Assembly: GCA_903873805.1 (NCBI GenBank)
Contig: CAIQQB010000001.1
Coordinates: 1 to 36,029, forward strand
Origin: an uncultured Opitutia bacterium
GTDB taxonomy: Bacteria; Verrucomicrobiota; Verrucomicrobiia; Opitutales; Opitutaceae
Reading direction: 5' to 3'
DNA length: 36,029 nt
This document shows positions 31,288 through 36,029 of the stretch, one piece after another. Position numbers and translations under genes: made by a program. Numbering within the stretch: position 1 is the first letter of the stretch; every line of letters starts with the position of its first letter. Under the pieces are notes generated by a model. That model was not told the DNA's origin. It made no database searches and saw only the letters and a program-made list of their open reading frames with translations.

Positions 31288-32226
31288 TCATGTGCCGGCC
31301 GCCACCCGCAGCGGCTCGGCCGGCGGCGGGGTTGGGGCCGCCTCGGTCACCGGCGCCGGCAAGGGCGCAGCCGCCTCGACATAGCCAAAAGTAAGCGTGA
31401 ACTCTTCCACCACGACGGCTTTCTCCTGCCCCACGCGGATACTCCCCTCGAAGGTGGCCAGCGGCATCTTCAGTCGCTTCGGCTTGACCGCGAGGCTGAG
31501 CAGATCGCCCGGCTTGCACACGCGGTGGCAGCGCACGCCCTCGCAGGACGTGAAGAAAATCGTGCCGGGGCCGACCATCTTCCCGGCCTCGGGCGGATGC
31601 CCCTCGAGCAGGTAAAGCACGCCGAGCTGCCCGAGCGACTCCAGCATGATGGAGGCCGGCATGACCGGGTTATCCTTGAAATGTCCCTGCAGAAAAAACT
31701 CCTGGCCGCTGATCTTGTATTTCGCCGTGGCGCTCGTCGCCCCCACCAGCGCCTCCGTGAGAAACAGAAACGGGGGCTGGATCGGCATGACGGCCGCGAT
31801 GCCCTCGATCGGCAGAAACTTGCTCGGTTTCGGAAGCGGCAGTCCCCGCGCCTTGCAGTCGATGAACGTCTTTACGTCGCCCACCGTGCGCAGGTTGCGC
31901 AGCTCCTCATTGTTGATCTGCATCTGCACCACTTCCTCCACCATCATCACGATTTCCATCATCGTGAGGGAATCGATCCCCAGATCCTCGACCAGGCGCA
32001 GATCATCCTCGCCCGTGGCCAGCTTGGGCCGCAGTTCCGGGTCCACAAAACGCTCGATAATGCCGATGACGACCGCCGGCAGATGCTTCGCGTCCTTGCC
32101 CTGCCGGTAGGCCAAGGCCGCCTCCAAAGTTGCCGGAGAGCACCGCCGCAGACTTTCCCGCAGCAGGGCTTCGTCTTCTGGTGAAAAAACTTGGGCCGCG
32201 GCGGCTGTGGTGGCAGGATCAGACAT
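31288..32226 (-). CDS. Acyl carrier protein fused to FabZ/FabA-like dehydratase
   Basis: This 312-residue bifunctional protein carries an N-terminal acyl carrier domain (~45-128) with the phosphopantetheine site LVEDLGIDSLTMMEIV, modified serine Ser86. After a linker (LPLPKPSKFLPIEG) it has a hot-dog dehydratase domain (~140-290) with QGHFKDNPVMPASIMLESLGQ split across strand and helix. His182 and Glu196, 14 apart, match the catalytic pair of FabZ. A proline/alanine-rich tail ends it. The N-terminal ~40 residues look helical and unassigned. Having carrier and dehydratase in one chain would tether the 3-hydroxyacyl intermediate. I use ATG 32226, since a TTG at 32238 would add only four residues. 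It is the first gene of the minus-strand lipid locus, divergent from the GT4 gene. Confidence 0.85.
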   Translation of the reverse strand: MSDPATTAAAAQVFSPEDEALLRESLRRCSPATLEAALAYRQGKDAKHLPAVVIGIIERFVDPELRPKLATGEDDLRLVEDLGIDSLTMMEIVMMVEEVVQMQINNEELRNLRTVGDVKTFIDCKARGLPLPKPSKFLPIEGIAAVMPIQPPFLFLTEALVGATSATAKYKISGQEFFLQGHFKDNPVMPASIMLESLGQLGVLYLLEGHPPEAGKMVGPGTIFFTSCEGVRCHRVCKPGDLLSLAVKPKRLKMPLATFEGSIRVGQEKAVVVEEFTLTFGYVEAAAPLPAPVTEAAPTPPPAEPLRVAAGT

Positions 32227-32454
32227 GTTTTGGCTCAATAACGGTGATTAAGACCTGCAAAGTAAACTTTTTTTTGCAAGCTGGTGGCGTGCCATGCCCT
32301 TTCCCTGCGTATCCCTCAGGCCGGAGGTCCATGGCGGGCAGCAGGTTTGAAACGCTCGCAACGGCATCAGTCCGGTGGTCATTGCTGGCTTGTCGCCACC
32401 ACCGGTGCCTCCTTTGTTCCAACCAGTGACGCTGCGCATCCCCTCTCCCCGACC
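32227..32454. other. 228-bp divergent gap between lipid-locus arms
   Basis: This lies between the ACP-dehydratase gene (minus) and the GT4 gene (plus). It contains an A/T run (TTTTTTTTGC near 32268) with TTTACTTTGC on the minus strand, the only AT-rich patch nearby, so the main promoter probably lies at 32240-32280. I could not fix -35/-10 hexamers confidently and see no palindrome. Confidence 0.4.
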
Positions 32455-33618
32455 ATGAACCCCGGCGCCCCGGCGCATCCGGTTTTTCTGCTCACGCACG
32501 AGTTCTACCCGAAGCGGGGCGGCATCGCCACCTTTGCCGAGGAAATGGCGCGGGCCGCCGCCGGCCTCGGCCATGAGGTCGAGGTGTGGGCCCAAGCCGC
32601 GCCAGGGGTGGCCGAAAAGGCGTGGCCGTTTCACGTGCGCCGGCTCCCGATCCGCGGCAGCCATGGCTTCGCCTGCGTCGGCCAGATCGCCCGCGAGTTC
32701 GTCGCCCGCCGGCGGCAACTCCGCCACGCCACGGTCTATCTGGCCGAGCCGGGCCCCATGCTGGCGATGATGCTGCTCCAGTCCTTCCCCACGTTCCGAC
32801 CGCGCCGCCTCCTGCTCACGTTTCACGGCTCAGAGATTCTGCGATTCCACCACAACCCGGCGGTGCGCCTTCTCACCCGGGGTTTGATCCGCCACGCCAG
32901 CCGCATCAGCACGCTCACGAACTTCACCCAGGACCTCCTCGGCACCCGCTTCCCGGAAGCCGCCAGCAAAACCTTTCTCACCCCTGGCGCCCTCCGGAGC
33001 GATTTCATCATCCGCCGCGCCGCGCCCGCCGCCCCCAAGGAAAAACTCGTCGTGCTCACGGTCGGCCGACTGCACCCGCGGAAGGGCCAGCTCCTCACGC
33101 TGCAGGCCCTGCAGGCCCTGCCGCCCGCCCAGCGCGCCCGCCTCGAATACTGGATCGCCGGTGGCAGCGGACGGGCGCACTACGAACAGACTCTCCGCGA
33201 TGCCGCCAGCCGGTCCGACCTCGCTGTCAAGTTCCTCGGCAATCTCCCCGACGACCGGCTCGCCGCCGTCTATGACCAGGCCGACATCTTTGCGATGACC
33301 AGCATTGATCACGGCCACAGCGTCGAGGGCTTCGGCCTCGTCTACCTCGAGGCCTCGGCCCACGGCCTGCCCGTCATTGCCCACCGCGTCGGGGGCGTTC
33401 CTGAGGCGGTGGAGGACAATGTCACTGGGCTGCTGGTGCCCCCCCACACTCCGACCCAGCTCACCGCCGCCTTTGCCCGCCTGATTGCCGAACCCGAGCT
33501 GCGCCGGCGGCTCGGCGGCGCCGGACGCACGTGGGCCACCCGCAACAGCTGGGCCCGATCCGCCGAACTGCTCTTCGGCCCGCCACCAGCCCCGGCAATC
33601 ACCCCGAGTAAACCATGA
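32455..33618 (+). CDS. GT4-family glycosyltransferase
   Basis: This 387-residue GT-B enzyme of group 1 has an N-domain with VFLLTHEFYPKRGGIATFAE, the usual acceptor-side glycine loop, and a C-domain with VVLTVGRLHPRKGQLLTLQA, VKFLGNLPDDRLAAVYDQAD and the retaining E-x7-E motif as Glu291 and Glu299 in VEGFGLVYLEASAHGLPVIA. It should transfer a sugar from a nucleotide donor to a lipid or glycan in the cytoplasm. ATG 32455 starts the protein at the first conserved strand; the longer open frame upstream has no family resemblance. Its stop overlaps the thioesterase start (ATGA), so translation is coupled. Its divergence from the ACP/KAS operon suggests it acts on the same product. Confidence 0.88.
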   Translation: MNPGAPAHPVFLLTHEFYPKRGGIATFAEEMARAAAGLGHEVEVWAQAAPGVAEKAWPFHVRRLPIRGSHGFACVGQIAREFVARRRQLRHATVYLAEPGPMLAMMLLQSFPTFRPRRLLLTFHGSEILRFHHNPAVRLLTRGLIRHASRISTLTNFTQDLLGTRFPEAASKTFLTPGALRSDFIIRRAAPAAPKEKLVVLTVGRLHPRKGQLLTLQALQALPPAQRARLEYWIAGGSGRAHYEQTLRDAASRSDLAVKFLGNLPDDRLAAVYDQADIFAMTSIDHGHSVEGFGLVYLEASAHGLPVIAHRVGGVPEAVEDNVTGLLVPPHTPTQLTAAFARLIAEPELRRRLGGAGRTWATRNSWARSAELLFGPPPAPAITPSKP

Positions 33619-34034
33619 TCACGTCCCGCTCCGAAGTCATTGTCCGCTACGCCGAGACCGACATGATGGGGGTCGTCTATCACGGCAACTACCTGTCCTG
33701 GTTTGAGATCGGCCGGACCAATCTGCTCAAGGACCACGGGCTCTGCTACCGGGAACTCGAGGCGGCGGGCTACTTTCTGCCGGTGATCGAAGTCGGGGTG
33801 CGCTACCGCCTGCCGGCCCGCTATGACGACACCCTGACCATCCTGACTTTCCTGCGCGAAAGGCCCTCCGCCCGCATCCGGCTCGAGTACGAGGTGCGCC
33901 GCGGCGACGAGCTGCTCGTGACCGGATTCACCGTGCACGTCTTCATCGACCGCCAGGGCCGCCCCACCCGCCCCCCGCCCAGTTTCACCGAAACGATGGC
34001 CACCCTGTTTCGGTCCGATCAATCGCCCGGATGA
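33615..34034 (+). CDS. Hot-dog acyl-CoA/acyl-ACP thioesterase (4HBT, YbgC-like)
   Basis: This 139-residue single hot-dog-domain protein has the 4-hydroxybenzoyl-CoA-thioesterase signature VRYAETDMMGVVYHGNYLSWFEIGR. Asp16 is the catalytic carboxylate, with His23 nearby. FLPVIEVGVRYRLPARYDDTL and IRLEYEVRRGDELLVTGFTVHVFID complete the fold. It would release or offload an acyl group from ACP or CoA. The ATG overlaps the GT4 stop by four bases. Housekeeping YbgC lies with tol-pal genes, which are absent here. Partnership with KAS, ACP-dehydratase and glycosyltransferases instead suggests a place in a specialised acyl pathway. Confidence 0.88.
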   Translation: MITSRSEVIVRYAETDMMGVVYHGNYLSWFEIGRTNLLKDHGLCYRELEAAGYFLPVIEVGVRYRLPARYDDTLTILTFLRERPSARIRLEYEVRRGDELLVTGFTVHVFIDRQGRPTRPPPSFTETMATLFRSDQSPG

Positions 34035-34349
34035 TTCGCCCCGCAGGCGGGTCGTCCGGCCATATCCGCGGAAACCGGTCATCCCGCATCCCGCCCTTGC
34101 TCCTAACCGCGGTTGGATCAGATGCCATCGCGGCGGCACGTTGTCGGAATGATCTGCCGCCGATTTGATTCACGGTCCCGTGAGGGCCCGCATTTTGGGT
34201 CGCCCAATCAGCATCCCGGCCTCCGGACGATGGGTCACCGCAGGCCCCTCGCGCCATACCTGTCGGATGATCAATATCAATCAAGCCGGCCCCTCGACTG
34301 CTCAGGCAGCGTACCGGATGGAAAGCGACCGGTTCCAACGCCTGTAAAA
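34035..34349. other. 315-bp intergenic region, no gene
   Basis: This lies between the thioesterase and the convergent protease-like gene. The short frames on either strand are not protein-like. I see no strong hairpin followed by T residues. GC drops toward 34260-34350, matching the lower-GC protease-like gene beyond and suggesting a compositional boundary. Confidence 0.45.
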
Positions 34350-35903
34350 CTAGAAGACCGGATGATAGTAAGCATGGAAGAGCTGGTCCTGCAAATTCAG
34401 GTCGGATTGAACGTTCTTCAAGCTTTCGATGATGAGTTTCCGGTACTTGATCTGCTCAGTGAGATTTGTTTCCCAGAACAGATTCGAGTGAAAATAGTCG
34501 TAAAACGTCCCTTTCGTCAGTTCCAAGTTGCTGGCTTCCGCATATTCCAAGGTATCGTGCAGGAGCCGCTGGACCGCGATGACAGAGGCCCCCTCGAACC
34601 GGGGATCCGATACGATCACACTGGCCAGCGAAGGAGGGGCCAGATTCAATAGAAATCGATCGAGAAACTTGGCGATACCCGGCTGGCTTCTGGCTGTGAC
34701 CAACTCGCCATGCAGCAACGCCACCAAGGCGAGCGAGTCTTTCCGAAACTCGCCAATCTGCTTGGCCTGACGCCGCCACTGGACGGGATTGACGGTCTCC
34801 CATTTGGAAACGGTGTCCAATCGGCTGACATACCAGCGTACCTCAGCTCCCTGCAATCGGGGAGTCACGTCCTCCAGATTGATCGTGGAAGTGGGGGTGA
34901 TGCCATGGGATTCTGAATACGTGATGACTCCGATCACCGCGCCGATGGTAGAATCAAAGACCGGTCCGCCATTGTTACCCTGCTCAAATTCACTCAGGAC
35001 TTCCACCCGGCCGCCCACAATTCTGGAAATGCTGCCGGCCTTCACTCCAACCCCCCCCGACTTCCGGTTTCCGAGCAGCAAGACATTGTCCGAAACTTGG
35101 GACTGTCTGGCCACATCATTGGCCAGAGGCAGCGGTTTCGCGGGGGGATCAATCTGGGCCACACGGAGCAGTGCGATGTCAGTGCCCACGGCTGCAATCA
35201 TTCCCTGTACCGGAATGATGCCGTCCCCGTGCAGCCGGTGCACCGTGTACTCCTCGTTTTCTGCCAAAACCCGCAGATTCGTCACCACACAAGGCACATT
35301 GCGAATCACGGCGTAAAAACCGGTGGCTGAGCTATGATCACCGACCAGTGTCACCACTCCTTCGGCCGCCGGGATGGATTCACCGGCGAGAAAAGCGACG
35401 GGCTCCTCCGTGGTCGCGAATCCCATGCGGTCGGGGTCAAGATCGCTTGAGTCAGTCGGTCCATGAAAGACGAAATCATCGGGTGTAAACGTGCTGCTGA
35501 TAATCGCGTCCTTATAGATGGACTCGACAACTTCCTTGCTGCCCGGAACAGGGATGACCAGTGAATGCAGGATGAGGCCGGTCGACTTGGCGATCCAGAG
35601 TTTCATGATGGCGCCACTGGTCGTGCTGACCTCGATCTGATTCACCGGCTGGGCCAGATAGATGCCTTCCTCCTTGATCGAGGCGGTGGTATAGTCCAGC
35701 GAGACCGCCCCTCCAAGGACCAGGGATTCAACCACCATGTCCCCGGTAAGACTGTAACCGGCCCGCAGATCCGCCAGAAAGAGTTCGTCACCGATCAAGG
35801 ATGGCACAGGTTCTTTGCCATCCTCCAAAGTTGCATATCGGCCTTTGTTCTGGCCATATTTCACCGCCACGAAATTGGGCCGGAAAACAAGGCACAATGT
35901 CAT
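34350..35903 (-). pseudogene. LolA-like/trypsin-like protein lacking catalytic His and Ser, 5' truncated
   Basis: The open frame covers 517 residues. Residues ~10-148 resemble the LolA/RseB-type lipoprotein-binding fold (IMKLWIAKSTGLILHSLVIP, FTPDDFVFHGP). Residues ~170-335 have a trypsin-like fold, but VVTNLRVL has Arg211 where VTNAHV carries the catalytic His, and EQGNNGGPVF has Asn311 in place of the nucleophile Ser. Asp242 (GTDIALLRV) is kept. Residues ~345-517 are helical and unassigned. There is no signal peptide: the frame begins directly after the ISL3-like transposase stop, so the true N-terminus was probably cut off. A substrate-binding pseudoprotease is the likely ancestral role. 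GC content and codon use are lower than in the upstream lipid genes. Confidence 0.65.
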
Positions 35904-36029
35904 TTACTGTGGGTTTAGTGCCGACCCCGGGAATGGATCTGGCAGTTCAAAATGAAGATTGCCCGCGAGCAGGAAGATGATCGCGCGGAAGTTGCGGATG
36001 GAGCGGAAGCCGCGGGATTTGCGCTTGGC
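35904..36029 (-). mobile_element. ISL3-like transposase, C-terminal end, runs out of window
   Basis: The minus strand from the window edge is open to TAA at 35904-35906 and encodes AKRKSRGFRSIRNFRAIIFL then LAGNLHFELPDPFPG and a short tail. K-R-A/S-RGFRS-NFR-IYL-AG-L is the usual C-terminus of ISL3-family transposases. The rest of the gene lies beyond 36029. The element's inner terminal repeat should fall within roughly 35850-35903, but I could not identify it without its partner. Confidence 0.72.

Overview
The window is high-GC DNA from what looks like a Verrucomicrobiota bacterium close to Opitutaceae. This placement is inferred from the gene content: many secreted glycosidases with few transporters, DUF1080, DUF1593 and DUF4038 families, a stand-alone MPFC-type double-HTH protein, and REP-like and heptad repeats between genes. 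No rRNA, tRNA, CRISPR array or complete mobile element is visible. Both window edges lie in insertion-sequence remnants: a tandem 25-bp terminal repeat on the left, and the C-terminus of an ISL3-like transposase on the right. Each edge cuts into a neighbouring gene.

Region 1 (1-12.0 kb) is a glycan-degradation locus. After a truncated GH2 beta-galactosidase tail comes a five-gene minus-strand operon, read from 10986 down to 1017. It encodes a DUF5060/DUF4038 glycosidase, a DUF1593 nucleoside-hydrolase-like protein with a Sde182-type C-terminus, two tandem paralogous TIM-barrel proteins with a GH67N/GH20b-type N-domain, and a DUF4038-DUF1080 fusion. A divergent AraC-type regulator (11143-12018) probably controls it.

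Region 2 (12.2-20.2 kb) is a second carbohydrate cassette: a Tat-exported GH29 alpha-L-fucosidase, a GH78-like alpha-L-rhamnosidase and a GH97 alpha-glycosidase. It is bracketed by two remnants of the 3' end of comM (Mg-chelatase-like), one about 160 codons long and one shorter and frameshifted. A double-XRE gene joins the first remnant exactly at its TTG start codon. A 129-bp nested-hairpin REP pair separates the fucosidase from the rhamnosidase.

Region 3 (20.2-25.2 kb) holds a small membrane protein, a GH54-type arabinofuranosidase with NEW3 and lamin-tail domains, and, 28 bp downstream, a VKOR-DsbA fusion. The arabinofuranosidase keeps the disulfide-forming cysteine pattern of fungal GH54, including adjacent Cys206-Cys207, so the oxidoreductase may help it fold.

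Region 4 (25.2-34.0 kb) is a lipid locus. On the minus strand an ACP-dehydratase fusion, a beta-ketoacyl-ACP synthase, an SDR and an MGDG-synthase-like glycosyltransferase (with 1-2 nt gaps at the last two junctions) are followed by a short YdbH, YnbE and YdbL set (inter-membrane lipid transport) and a gamma-carbonic-anhydrase-like protein. A GT4 glycosyltransferase and a hot-dog thioesterase are divergent. Together they look like a compact system that makes a special acyl chain or glycolipid and moves it to the outer membrane. I consider this, with the GH54/VKOR pair and the comM-bracketed cassette, the most noteworthy content.

Region 5 (34.3-36.0 kb) holds a LolA-like/trypsin-like protein that has lost its N-terminus to the ISL3 remnant and lacks the catalytic His and Ser.
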